From Neodontobutis hainanensis (lineage: Eukaryota > Chordata > Actinopteri > Gobiiformes > Odontobutidae): a DNA stretch of 64,000 bases. This document shows, one piece after another, positions 21,801 through 30,766 of the stretch (its first letter is position 1; every line of letters begins with the position of its first letter). The notes under the pieces were generated by a model. The model made no database searches and was not told the DNA's origin. It saw only the letters and a program-made list of their open reading frames with translations. A program made the translations under genes and the position numbers. The DNA is taken from positions 5,570,611 to 5,634,610 of the forward strand of contig JALDNG010000038.1 in NCBI GenBank assembly GCA_024349245.1. Reading direction: 5' to 3'.

Positions 21801-22969
21801 TCCTGTGGTCTGATCTTTTTTACAGGGAAAATTGGAGTACGGCAGGGAGAGTCAGAGCACTCAACAATTACACCTGCTTTCAGCAGAGAGTCAAAGACTG
21901 GTTTTATCCCCTGTTCAGCTTCAGGCTTCAGAGGATATTGACGTGCTTTTGGTCTGTATTCGGACTTTGGAGTTAGTTGGAGAGGCTTACAGTTTTTAAT
22001 TAAACCTACATCATATTTGTGTTTGGCCCACAATGAGTCTGGTAACTGTGTTAACAGTGGAGACACATCACTGGGTGTGAGAGGCTGAGCATCGACTTTT
22101 GCGAGTGAGTGACAGGAAGATGGGGTGGAGTCAATTTGAGGAAGAAGGTGGCAGGAGTGGTTACAATTGACTCCTGCAGTAAATGGCACATAGCATGTGT
22201 CAAGTTTGTGAGAGTGGTAAATGTCTGGATTATCTGGGTCTTGTTTCCAGTCTGTAGCTTTTAAACATTTTGCCATAAAAAAACCAACATCACGCCATTG
22301 TTTGTTATGTGGTTTAGCTATTGAGACATGCGGGGCTGAGTTTTGGATTTTGAAGAACTTTGAAAGTTTGTGTGGTAATGGAACATTATAAGCGCAAAAA
22401 TCTTGGTTAAAGTACAGTCCATTCAGAATGAGTCGGTCAGTAGTTTCTCGGTACCAGCTTTCTTCGTACTGTTCATCTGGACCCATGGAGACATGCGCTG
22501 TAACATGTAGTGCATTTGCCTTCATGAATTCAGAGGATGAGCTCATGTATTGTTTAGCTTTATGTAACAAATTTGGAGTCAGCAGATGGTCCAATTTCCA
22601 CTGATACACATACAATGGAGTGGTCACTTCACATTTCATTAGGCAATATTCAGATTTGGTTTGTTTGATTTTGATACCATTTTCGTCTGCAGACAAGGTA
22701 ATTCCTAGTGCGCACATTAGGTCACGACCTATTAGATTCACTGGACACAACTCAGACAACAGAAAGCTGTGTGTAGTGGACACTGATAGATCAGGTAAAT
22801 GCCAGGTTACAGATAGAGGTTTTGTGAATGGTTCTTTAACAATCTGTCCACTCGCACTAATGGAGTGAGTTGTTTTGCCATTTAATGCAGTTTGAATTTG
22901 TTTTTTTCTGATCAGAGATTTTGTGGCCCCAGAGTCAACCATAAATGACAGTTTTTCCATTGATGTCAC
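18890..22969 (-). CDS. ERV1 pol (protease, RT, RNase H, integrase)
   Basis: 1,359 open codons. Protease: active-site DSG at residues 12-14 and NLIGRDLM near 80. An extra linker of roughly 190 residues (about 110-300) follows, with PHVSIA at 213. RT: RPKARQYPL near 340, FSVVDVSNAFFSVPV near 435, MPQGLNCAPS near 470 and catalytic YVDD at 500-503. RNase H: FYVDGSA with D806, AAELIAL with E848, YTDSQ with D868, then NARADAA. Integrase: zinc-binding H1019, H1023, C1050, C1053; DDE residues D1087 (MDIIE), D1145 (SDNGTHF) and E1181; and a GPY/F-type C terminus (WCGPYQILLT). All catalytic residues are intact. The frame is +1 relative to the upstream protease start (22935-22969 overlap), a break rather than a usual junction. 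Confidence 0.95.
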   Translation of the reverse strand: MTSMEKLSFMVDSGATKSLIRKKQIQTALNGKTTHSISASGQIVKEPFTKPLSVTWHLPDLSVSTTHSFLLSELCPVNLIGRDLMCALGITLSADENGIKIKQTKSEYCLMKCEVTTPLYVYQWKLDHLLTPNLLHKAKQYMSSSSEFMKANALHVTAHVSMGPDEQYEESWYRETTDRLILNGLYFNQDFCAYNVPLPHKLSKFFKIQNSAPHVSIAKPHNKQWRDVGFFMAKCLKATDWKQDPDNPDIYHSHKLDTCYVPFTAGVNCNHSCHLLPQIDSTPSSCHSLAKVDAQPLTPSDVSPLLTQLPDSLWAKHKYDVGLIKNCKPLQLTPKSEYRPKARQYPLKPEAEQGIKPVFDSLLKAGVIVECSDSPCRTPIFPVKKIRPQEMPTEWRFVQDLRAVNDAIHSPAPICPNPYTIMSQIPTTSKWFSVVDVSNAFFSVPVHPDSQFWFAFEFAGKLYSWSRMPQGLNCAPSVYCQALRDSLSHLTLQHSAILQYVDDVMLCSDTKEQCETDTLLLLNHLAEQGHKVSLSKIQFVKQKVQFLGHVITHSQKSITTDRVTAIANFPKPLTKKQMLSFLGMCSYCRTFIPNYSTVERPLRDLTLKKDMTLHSKLTWTSEADSAFTHLKLLLQTAPALALPNPDKPFFQFVDERDGCMNSVLAQKQGQLLKPVGYFSTHLDPVARGHPPCLRALAACEAAIIASRPYVGYSHLTLFAPHAVSNILTEQKTAHLTPARQLRYNTTLLNLPNVEVKRCNTLNPATLLPLPGEGEPHCCLSELDLICLPRLDLTDTPLSNPELIFYVDGSASKDPATGTAHVGYAVVDDHATVTSSPLSPRLSAQAAELIALTKACQLASGKTVNIYTDSQYAFGVLHNHAALWRHRKFLKSDGKPISHKDLISDLLDAVLLPSAVAVCKCSGHTAAKDTVSLGNARADAAAKAESLTPYVVTLLSQTTDHTCTHSDIVSLSDLARISTPADKAAWKKKNCTNINGVWMGPNGNPCLPQALFLPFAKLIHGVDHVSKEGMRKDLQRHWFTVGFNKFAEDFCSKCFICLTNNSKGNSYNKTDVGGHKPTSRPFGHIQMDIIELTPCEGKKYCLVIVDMFSKWVEAFPTKHCTADSVAKILLSEIIPRWGLPNLITSDNGTHFVNDILKTLSEHLKFYLKSHCSYHPASGGAVERENGTLKRKLAKISESTGKTWVKCLPIALMYLRMRVRVRNNLSPFEIVFGLPPGIGFGPPSKPAALADSTLPDPMISYCISLSNVLSDIRSQVLDSLPKPATHQFHKLQPGDYILVRNLRKRSWRDKPWCGPYQILLTTHTAVKVAERVPWIHAQHCKKIPPPDQLVNYSPTVKEGTQ

Positions 22970-23237
22970 ATCTTATTACCGGTAATTTTTCACACACAGA
23001 TGTTGTTAACTTAGCATAGGTACCTTTAAACATTTCAGCTTTTTTTGTCATTTCAAGTTTCTTAATGGTTTCTGTCACTAAGGCAAGCAGTGGATCAGTT
23101 GCAAGCGCGTCTTCATTGCTTGTGAGCAGTGCGGTGTTGTGTGCATCGTCAGTGACATGTGTGGTGTCCTTTTCGTGTGTTATACTCATCTTATTTTGCG
23201 AGGCGAAGTCCCTCGGTTCCTCATCATCACCAGCCAG
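22935..23237 (-). CDS. ERV1 N-terminal protease segment (readthrough frame)
   Basis: The codons directly after the gag TGA stay in the gag frame: 16 codons to an ATG at 23189, then 84 more to a TGA at 22937-22935. The segment is acidic/polar at first and ends with a beta-strand-like VIRCDINGKTV that should lead into the DSG active site. The DSG itself lies in the neighbouring frame, so a one- or two-base indel near 22940-22950 disrupts protease in this copy (or it is a sequencing error). Confidence 0.75.
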   Translation of the reverse strand: MAGDDEEPRDFASQNKMSITHEKDTTHVTDDAHNTALLTSNEDALATDPLLALVTETIKKLEMTKKAEMFKGTYAKLTTSVCEKLPVIRCDINGKTVIYG

Positions 23238-24929
23238 TCAGTTGGGGTCACTCAGAGCAGTGTCAGGGCGTTGGTCAGCTCGGTCTCTTCTTTTCTTGGG
23301 ACAGTTGTCAGCCCAATGGCCTGGTTCAGCGCAGATGAAACACAGTTGGGACTTTCTGCGTCGCTCAACCTCGTCTCTGTCCGGACGCCCACGACCTCTT
23401 CCTCTCAGTCGCCCTCTGCCTCTGTTGAAATGTGATGGTTGGGCAAAGGTCATTTTTGCAAAAGTGGAGACTAATTTCGCATCCACTTTTTCTTTTTTGT
23501 TGGCACATCTGGTTTCTGCGTCCTGGGCGTAGCGGAAAATTTCTTGTACACGGTTTGTGTCCCATGAGCCCACCATTTTGTCTGTCATAATTTTAACAAT
23601 GTCTTTTCCAAGGCCGTTTTTTAACATCATTTTGAACAGTTCTTCAAATGTACTGGTGTGTTCAGCTGTCCAGGCAGTGGCAGCCTGGCCGCTGTGTTGA
23701 ATGCAATGTTGGCGTGCTCTAGCGGCAAAAGACATGACTGATTCATCTTCTCCACGTTTTAGTGACATCAAAACGTTCATGTCCATGCGGGCTGGGAACT
23801 GCTCGGTCAGAGTGGTGACAATGGCGTTCACGTATCTGGCATAGTCAGTGTTGTCGTCCCATTGGATTGTGGGAAGAGAATTCATGCCGTCACGGTCTTC
23901 AACCGCTGCTTGAATTTTTGAGTAATCTTCTAAGTTGCAGATCGTTCTCAGAATACCAGGGATTTCTACACCGGTGGGCCTGTGCACTTGACAGAACAGT
24001 TTGAATTTTTGGCCCACTGTGGCGCCTCCTCTGTTAATAGGAGGTATATTGTCTTTGATTAATTGAGTCCATCTTGAGGGGTCTGGTGAGCGATACATAA
24101 GCACAGATGCGGGGTGTTCAGCCAGTCGCCTTTGGCGTTGTACTTCGGTTTCATTGTCTGGGGCTGGTGGTGGTGGAGCTGGATTCGGAAATTCAATCAT
24201 AGGAGCTTGAAACACAGCCCCATAGGGTGTCTTGCTTCTCGTGTGAGACGGGGACAGGAAGGAGAAAGATTTGTCTGATGAAAGTTCAGTTGTGAAGGGG
24301 TTGTTAGAGTTCTTAGGACTGGTGGCAGAGTCATATGGAGGTGGTTTGGTGACAGGACTTGACAGTCCAGTGTTCATCAGGGCGTTTGTTTCAGCCTGTG
24401 TGGTCAGATCTGGGTACAGTTGAGCAGCTGTTGCAGAAGCTGCATGTGTCTGAGCCACTTGTCTCTGCCTCTGGAGCCCTCCCTTTTCTTCACTGTGGAG
24501 ATGTGCAGCAGCGAGAGCGGTGACGTAGGTCTGGTCATCGTCTTCACTCATGAGTGCCGGACCAACAGGCTGGGTCAGACTCGGAAAACAAGAGGACATC
24601 GCATTAGTTATGTTATCAGTTGCTTTATTACCTATGCTTTGAAATGGCCCCTTTACTGTATCTAAGTGTTTTAAATTTCTTTCCCTATTTTCTTTTTCTT
24701 TCTGTTTCTTTGCTTCAGCTGCTTTTTCCCACATCTCTAAACATTCATAATGTCTTTTAATCTCCTTTATTTGCTTCGGGTTTACTGATTTTTTGGACAT
24801 AAGTCTCTTTTCTGCATCTTGTATTCTATTGCGTAAAGCAGTCAAACTACTTTCACTCATTCGTCCATTAAAACCATACAACTTCCATTCATCCATTTTA
24901 TCACCACTCCCTGGCCAGGTTTCTATCAT
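23238..24929 (-). CDS. ERV1 gag polyprotein
   Basis: 563 codons, intact. The N-terminal matrix-like part is charged and helical (to about 95). A PPPY late-budding motif is at 196-199, a proline-rich stretch follows near 250 (PAPPPPAPD), and a capsid-like region spans about 290-470 with a major-homology-like segment (ESVMSFAARARQHC). An Arg/Gly-rich basic stretch (RGRGRLRGRGRGRP) precedes a single CCHC zinc knuckle CFICAEPGHWADNC at 530-543 in nucleocapsid. The second residue is Ile, so no myristoylation signal. Gag ends in TGA at 23240-23238, followed in frame by the protease segment. Confidence 0.93.
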   Translation of the reverse strand: MIETWPGSGDKMDEWKLYGFNGRMSESSLTALRNRIQDAEKRLMSKKSVNPKQIKEIKRHYECLEMWEKAAEAKKQKEKENRERNLKHLDTVKGPFQSIGNKATDNITNAMSSCFPSLTQPVGPALMSEDDDQTYVTALAAAHLHSEEKGGLQRQRQVAQTHAASATAAQLYPDLTTQAETNALMNTGLSSPVTKPPPYDSATSPKNSNNPFTTELSSDKSFSFLSPSHTRSKTPYGAVFQAPMIEFPNPAPPPPAPDNETEVQRQRRLAEHPASVLMYRSPDPSRWTQLIKDNIPPINRGGATVGQKFKLFCQVHRPTGVEIPGILRTICNLEDYSKIQAAVEDRDGMNSLPTIQWDDNTDYARYVNAIVTTLTEQFPARMDMNVLMSLKRGEDESVMSFAARARQHCIQHSGQAATAWTAEHTSTFEELFKMMLKNGLGKDIVKIMTDKMVGSWDTNRVQEIFRYAQDAETRCANKKEKVDAKLVSTFAKMTFAQPSHFNRGRGRLRGRGRGRPDRDEVERRRKSQLCFICAEPGHWADNCPKKRRDRADQRPDTALSDPN

Positions 24930-25813
24930 TATTCATCACATTGAATTCACAGAAGTCCTTTGCAGAACTGTTTTTACTTGTATTGGATCCCATAGTTCAG
25001 ATTGATTAAATACTCGTCAGTATTTAAGGTTCAGACAGATTATAGAGAAACTTTAGAACTACTAAAACCAACACAAACTAACAAAAAACAATACAAAACA
25101 ACAACACAAGACTAACAAAAACTAAAAACAACTAAAAAAACCCTTTCAGAAATTATTATTACTCATTTTATGGCAATCCTGCTCAGTCAATCCTGACTTA
25201 TGGTAATAACAATAGACCGTTCAGGTCAGGGCTTCTAGAAAACCCTTTCAGAAATTACTGTCGAATGGCAATCCTGCTCAGTCAATCCAGACTCAAATCA
25301 ACAATAATAGACCTTCCCAGTCAGGGTTTCTAATACAGATACAAAACCTTTTAAAATTATTATGTGGCAATCCAGCCGTATTAATAATTTTAGGACCATC
25401 CGGTCTCGGTTTTCAGATTAGGACAATCCAGTCCAGACTCGAAACAAAAGAAAAAACATTCTTTTGATTCCACAAAACCTATTCAGAAATTATTATTACT
25501 CATTTTATGGCAATCCTGCTCAGTCAATCCTGACTTATGGTAATAATAATAGACCATTCCTGGTCTAGGCTTTGTTACAGTCAAAAATCACCTTTAGACA
25601 CTGTTACAAAATGTTTTCTCTTAATTTAATAAATTTGTAATAATTTTACCGTTTGGAGGTTATTTGAGTACGCTGGATCGAGAGATGACGATTGGAGGGT
25701 CGGCATCGGACAATCCTCCCGTCCAGAAGAAAATGTGGGGAAGAGGAGACCTTTTGGAGCGGTCTGGTTGATCACACCCTTGTCCTTCAGCCGGGTCCAG
25801 CCGTCAATCTTCG
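24930..25813 (-). other. ERV1 5' leader with internal repeats
   Basis: About 885 nt between primer site and gag start without a long frame. Imperfect repeats of a block containing GGCAATCCTGCTCAGTCAAT and AATAGACC occur near 25155, 25255 and 25500. Such leaders usually hold the splice donor and packaging signal; none could be pinned down. Confidence 0.6.
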
Positions 25814-25831
25814 ATCCCACTTCTGACACCA
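25814..25831 (-). promoter_or_regulatory. ERV1 primer-binding site (tRNA-Leu type)
   Basis: The plus strand reads ATCCCACTTCTGACACCA, which equals the 3' end of vertebrate tRNA-Leu(CAG) with CCA, so the provirus is complementary over 18 nt. It lies 5 nt inside the 5' LTR. Confidence 0.85.
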
Positions 25832-25836
25832 AGAAT

Positions 25837-26259
25837 TGTGGTTGAAAAAATAAATATATTATTGTGGAATAAGTTTGAGAGAAAACAACAGATGTCTTTT
25901 GGTAATTTATTTAAGGAAAAAGGAAAAAAGAATTCAGAGACATCTTTTGCAAAAGGAGGAATGGGCATACAAATCTGTCTGTGTACAGGGTTGCATGAAC
26001 AGTCCCAATGTTAACTAGGCAGACTTAGAATTTATACTGAAATCACAGCAGATAAGAAAAATGAAACACTGGCTCTCAGGGAGTGAGCCGTCTAACATGA
26101 ATCAGCATTTTACTGGTTTTCCCAGAAAACAGAGTTGTCTCTGTATAAGACAATTGTATCAGTTTGAAAACAGTAGCACAGGTGGTGCACATATCATTCT
26201 GCTGTGGTCAAGGACAGCACAGAGCATGTGAAAGAGGAAAATATCATTTTCCCATTACA
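25837..26259 (-). repeat. ERV1 5' LTR
   Basis: 423 bp, with TATA-like sequence at 26028-26039 and AATAAA at 25906-25911 on the minus strand. One mismatch to the 3' LTR. AGCG at 26260-26263 is the second target duplication. Confidence 0.95.
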
Positions 26260-27394
26260 AGCGCCAGAGAGCTGTCCTCAGTCCACACCTTCACCTGTTT
26301 CCTAACAGGCCTTTCTCTCCTCAGCACCGAGGTGTAGGTGGGCAGAAGGTGGACTGTGTTGTGGTCAGAGGAGCCCAGTGCAGGTCCTGCCTTCGAGATG
26401 TAAGCCCCTTTAATGGAGCCGTAGCACAGGTCCAGGGTTTTATTGTGACGTGTTGGACAGTTGACATACTGATAAAAACTGTTCAGGGTTTTCTTTAAAT
26501 TACAGTGGTTAAAATTGCAGAGTATAAAATTGGGAGCAGCAGGTGAGATAGACTGAAGCTTATTTATAGTTTTAAAAACAATGTCAGCCAGACTTAGCAT
26601 CAGCCTTAGGGTGGATATAAACAACAGTCACAAATATCTGGGAACTCTCTCGAGATAAAACGGCCTTAAAGACACGGACAGGAGTTCAATGTCCGGGAGA
26701 CACATCTGCTCTCTTACAGTAATGTTACTGCACCATCTCTGGTTTATGTAGAGACATACCCCTCCTCCCAGTGTTTTGTGTGTCACCTCTCGGTCCCGAT
26801 CCAGGCGCAGAGGAGCGCCAAAGCCGCTTATTTCCAGCGCTGAGTCCGCGTCCGCTTCATTTAACCAGGTCTCCGTAAAATCCATAAGACACACATCCCT
26901 GTAGTCCCGCAGATGGCTCACATTTCCCTGTAGTTCGTCTATTTTATTCCTCAGAGACTGCGTGTTAGCCAGAATGATTGAGGGCAACGGGATGCGGTTT
27001 TTCCGCTGCAGCTTCCGGGTTCGTTTTTTCACGCCGCCCCGTTTTCCTCGCTTTCTAACTTTTGTAACTGGTTTTGTAGAGTTTTTGTTGTGCACATTTC
27101 GTAATTCCGGAGGAAGATTCACAGTCTGTGTATTGAGACTGGAGTCCGACATACTGTGCAGGTAGCTCCATTGTAATGCCAGTAGGAAATCACGAGAGTA
27201 CCTGAGTGTTTGTGACTGCTGACTCCAAACAAAGTTTAAAATAACCAATAAAAACAGGGCATAAAAAGTGGCTTCCATTCCTCAAGTGCTCAGGAGTCAT
27301 TAATAAAAACAACAACATAAAAATAACATCTTCCAGGTGGCTAAAAAACTGCTAAAAGACGTTAAAACGTTAAAACAGACCGACACGCTCACGC
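26260..27394 (-). mobile_element. LINE 5' part with APE-type endonuclease
   Basis: Two minus-strand frames (27278-26628 and 26624-26244) form an N-terminal region and an apurinic-type endonuclease: SIILANTQSLRNKIDELQGN, then FTETWLNEADADSALEISGF, a FILCNFNHC segment where GDFN is usual, and the C-terminal GSSDHNTVHL box. It continues in the linker at 16651-16982. The element runs from about 27394 (5' end abutting a SINE) to the breakpoint at 16651. It is inactive: frame break near 26626 and no RT. Confidence 0.88.
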
Positions 27395-27395
27395 A

Positions 27396-27628
27396 CCCTG
27401 TTCTGATATACTGTTGTTGTGCCCTCGGGCAAGACACTTAACCCACCTCCAGTGTCTGTGGCTCTGGTGTATGAATGTGTGAGAATGTTTGGAGGTCTGA
27501 GAGTCCATAGGCACAAAATGGCTGGCACGTGTCCACCTCCAGTGTGTGACTGTGGAGTGAATGAAAAATGGACGCTTTGAGAGCCTTGAAAAGCACTGTA
27601 TAAATCCTGTCCATTATTCTTATAAAAT
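27396..27628 (+). mobile_element. SINE-like element, unit 2 copy
   Basis: Copy of 10187-10428, with the same truncated 5' edge and tail; it lacks about 9 bp near the 3' end of the tail. Confidence 0.7.
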
Positions 27629-28189
27629 GCTAGGGCTTTGCTCGGTAAGGGTGCATGTCTAAGAGGGGCTTTAGAGGCAAGGCCATTGTCATATTGGTGT
27701 ACTAGCCTGTGTCTGTTTGTCCTTCGCTGAACACAATATACCTGTAGGGAAAGACGTGAGTCACCCATAAGTTGTAGACATTTGATGCTCTGAAGAGGAC
27801 AAGCTTTATTCAAACATTTGGTCTGGCCACACTTTCCAAAGACAAACAAAGCATTGTTTAGCCCAGGTTTCTTTTAGATACAGGGATAGATACAACTGAT
27901 AACTAACCTACTTGACGATTCAGCTTTGCGCAGTAGAACAGACATTAAGTAAACGCTAGAGCGGGTTATAAACTGTTCCTATGTTCATCAAGGCCTTCGC
28001 AAAAGCAAAGAGCCGCTCCCGGTCCGTCCTGTCTCTACTGATGTAGCCCATGTGGTCTTTATGTTTGTCAATTTCCCCAAAATCCCGTTTTCTTTGTAGA
28101 TGATAATCAGTTTGTGCATACGTTTATTTTGGATTGTTTTAGACATAGGCTTTTATTTTGGCGGTCGACTACTTCGGAGTTTTCGCGCT

Positions 28190-30652
28190 TCTTCTCAGTG
28201 CCATGAGAAAATCAGAGAAAGGTAACGGCAGAATTTATCTCTCTTGTGATTTACGTGTTCATATTTGATAGAAAGTTCATATTAATCGCATAAATATATT
28301 GTTCATGATTTATAAGGTTCTAGGCATTGTGTCTGTTGGTGAAAAAGTGTGTGAAAAAGTGTTTTATATCTAAATACAGCACTTTGAATAAAGCTAGCAT
28401 TAGCATGTGTGTGTGAGCTAGCGGGTGTGGCCTCATGTATCTGTGGTGCTTTATTTTATGTTCCTACAGCAGTAGCGCCGAGATCCCAAACTGGCAGATG
28501 GCTTGCCAGTTCACCAGCCACAACCACCAGAGGCGCATTTGTGGCTTGCCACTTTTAAAAGTGGAAAGCCACTTTTAAAAGTGGCAGATCACTTGGCTTT
28601 CCACTTTTAAAAGTGGAAAGCCACTTTTAAAATGGCAGATCACTTGGCTTTCCACTTTTAAAAGTGAAAAGTGGCAGACCACTTTTAAAACACCTTTTAT
28701 TTAAAAAACTTTTTTGTTTAGCTGCAAATTGTTGGAAATATGTTATGGTGTATTACTTTAGATCAGTTAAATTATCAAAGTTTTTACCAGCGAGGAGTTT
28801 ATAATAATTTTCACTCTAAGATATTTAAATCTAAACCTAAGGCACTGGCCTTGTCAAAAGACCAATTCGTCAAGGGATCTGTCTGCAGGACTACAGCCCA
28901 TACACCATGATACATGGAGTTGTAAATAAAGTGTTTGTCGCCCTCTTTTGGTGAATATAGAGTAGTGTTTGAACCAAGTAGAGCACAATGTGTGTAAATA
29001 CTGTGCCATTGAAAGATTTATAATATAAATGTGCATACTTATAAGAATAAACTATAAGAAGCCATTGTATTTAAATATTGTCTTTCAGAAAGTGACCTGA
29101 CCTCTGATTAAAACGGCATCCAAAAGAAAAAAGAGACCACAATAGAATCATGTTTTTCACTTCTTTATTTCTCCTAAAATGTAAATAGAACATTGTACAA
29201 AAACGTACAAATTACTAAATTAACATGAAGGACAAATAATTGGTGGTCATTTGCGTTCCAAGTCCAAAAATCACCCGGTGATCGATTTACTAGTCTGGCT
29301 AAGTGGCTAGGCTAACAGTACCAAACACAGTTTGTATAGATGAGCACATAATTCACGATTTACGGCTTCGATCATATGTTCACAAACATGTCTTACAGCT
29401 GTCAAAACGCCTTTTCTATTTCAATTATGTGTGTGCACTTTTAATAATATAAATAGTCTATTTTTGTCTGACCTGTTGAGTAAAGTCGCATATGCATTAG
29501 GATACGTGGCCAAAGTCCGAGTAGCCGTTTTAACAAAAGTGGCCGGACTGTTTTCGTAGAGGCTAGAGCCATGGCCGTCAGTCATCATAAACCATCAAAA
29601 CTGGCCTGCCACTTTAAAAAGTGGAAAGCCAAGTGATCTGCCACTTTTACAAGTGGCTTTCCACTTTTAAAAGTGGAAAGCCAAGTGATCTGCCACTTTT
29701 AAAATTGGCTTTCCACTTTTAAAAGTGGAAAGCCAAGTGATCTGCCACTTTTAAAAGTGGCTTTCCACTTTTAAAAGTGGCAAGCCACAAATGCGCCCTC
29801 TGGTGGTTGTGGCTGGTGAACTGGCAAGCCATCTGCCAGTTTGGGATCTCGGCATTGAAAGTCGAGTAGGACGTGCAGGACACGCCTATTATTTGTTACG
29901 TAAAGTAGAAAGCTCCAAGCTCCCAGTGAACAGTCTGGTTCTTTGTGGTCGCCTGACTGGTCTGACTGGGACGTCTCTCGTAAAGCCAGGTAAAAGGCCT
30001 ATATTTTGTAAAGCTAGTGTCTTGTATTGGTCTTGTAACATGTCCAGACTTCGTCCTTAAGTGACCTTTTGGATTTGCACTCTTCCACTGCAATGGTGGC
30101 CTATCCTCTTTGTGTAGCCTAAACACATTACACATGTAGCCTCGCTTCCTTTGTTGACTTACTTTTAACACGTAGCATATTTAATATAATTTAAAAAATT
30201 ACGCAATCACCCTTTTATATTGACCAAAAAAAAAAAAAAAATAGACATATACAGGAAGAGTTTGCTACTCCTTCTGTCAACATTGCTACACTTGAAATGC
30301 AGATGTAGCGGACTTACGAATGTGCTTTCTCTTTCTTGCATCAGGTTATTCGAGATGGTTGTCTTATCCAAAGAGTATGGGTTTGTGGTTTTGACCGGTG
30401 TTGCCAGCATGGTCATGGTTGGGCACCTGGCCCTCAAAGTGGGTGAAGCACGCAAGAAGTACAAAGTGTGGGTGAGCAAACGAACCTGACTACAAATGTA
30501 CAAACCGATTAGCATAATTCATTTAAGGTGTCATCACTGTTTCTACCACATGTGGATTAAATGTGACACAATCTCTAAAACTTTCCTCCAGTATCCTAAA
30601 ATGTACAGCGATGATGCAGAAAATGGAAACGTTTTCAATTGTATCCAGCGAT
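28190..30652 (+). pseudogene. mgst3: mgst3 5' part, unit 2
   Basis: Exon 1 ends at 28221, exon 2 is 30345-30471 with ATG at 30355 (MVVLSKEYGFVVLTGVASMV, ending ARKKYKVW) and exon 3 starts 30592 (YPKMYSDDAENGNVFNCIQR) and loses homology near 30652. KVWYP here is closer to the family's KVEYP than KEWYP in unit 1. The same foldback arm truncates exon 3, so truncation preceded the duplication. Confidence 0.87.
28477..29853. repeat. Foldback-type element, unit 2
   Basis: Copy of 11284-12716, 56 bp shorter, mostly because one palindrome cycle is missing from the right arm (29605-29790). Confidence 0.8.
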
Positions 30653-30662
30653 CAGTGGTGAT

Positions 30663-30766
30663 ACCTTAAAGTGGCTTTCCACTTTTAAAAGTGGCAAGCC
30701 ACAAATGCGCCCTCTGGTGGTTGTGGCTGGTGAACTGGCAAGCCATCTGCCAGTTTGGGATCTCGG
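30663..30766. repeat. Isolated foldback arm in mgst3 exon 3, unit 2
   Basis: Same arm as 13530-13636, ending GGGATCTCGGC. Confidence 0.82.

Larger units (their letters stand above)
16983..26259 (-). mobile_element. ERV1: class-I-like endogenous retrovirus, 9,277 bp
   Basis: A full-length provirus lies on the minus strand: 5' LTR 25837-26259, tRNA-Leu-type primer site 25814-25831, long leader, gag 24929-23238, protease/pol 23237-18890, a short env remnant 18198-17944, polypurine tract 17406-17418 and 3' LTR 16983-17405. Both LTRs are 423 bp, begin TG and end CA in proviral orientation, and differ at one position that I can see (17090 vs 25940 region). A 4-bp duplication AGCG flanks the element. 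One zinc knuckle in gag, a GPY/F-type integrase tail, in-frame gag-pro separated by a stop codon and a 4-bp duplication all resemble gamma/epsilon retroviruses. Defects: one frameshift in protease and loss of nearly all env. Confidence 0.95.

Noticed and set aside
23065..23532. 155-codon plus-strand frame overlapping gag-pro
   Set aside because: Shadow of gag on the opposite strand; Ser/Leu-rich composition without motifs.
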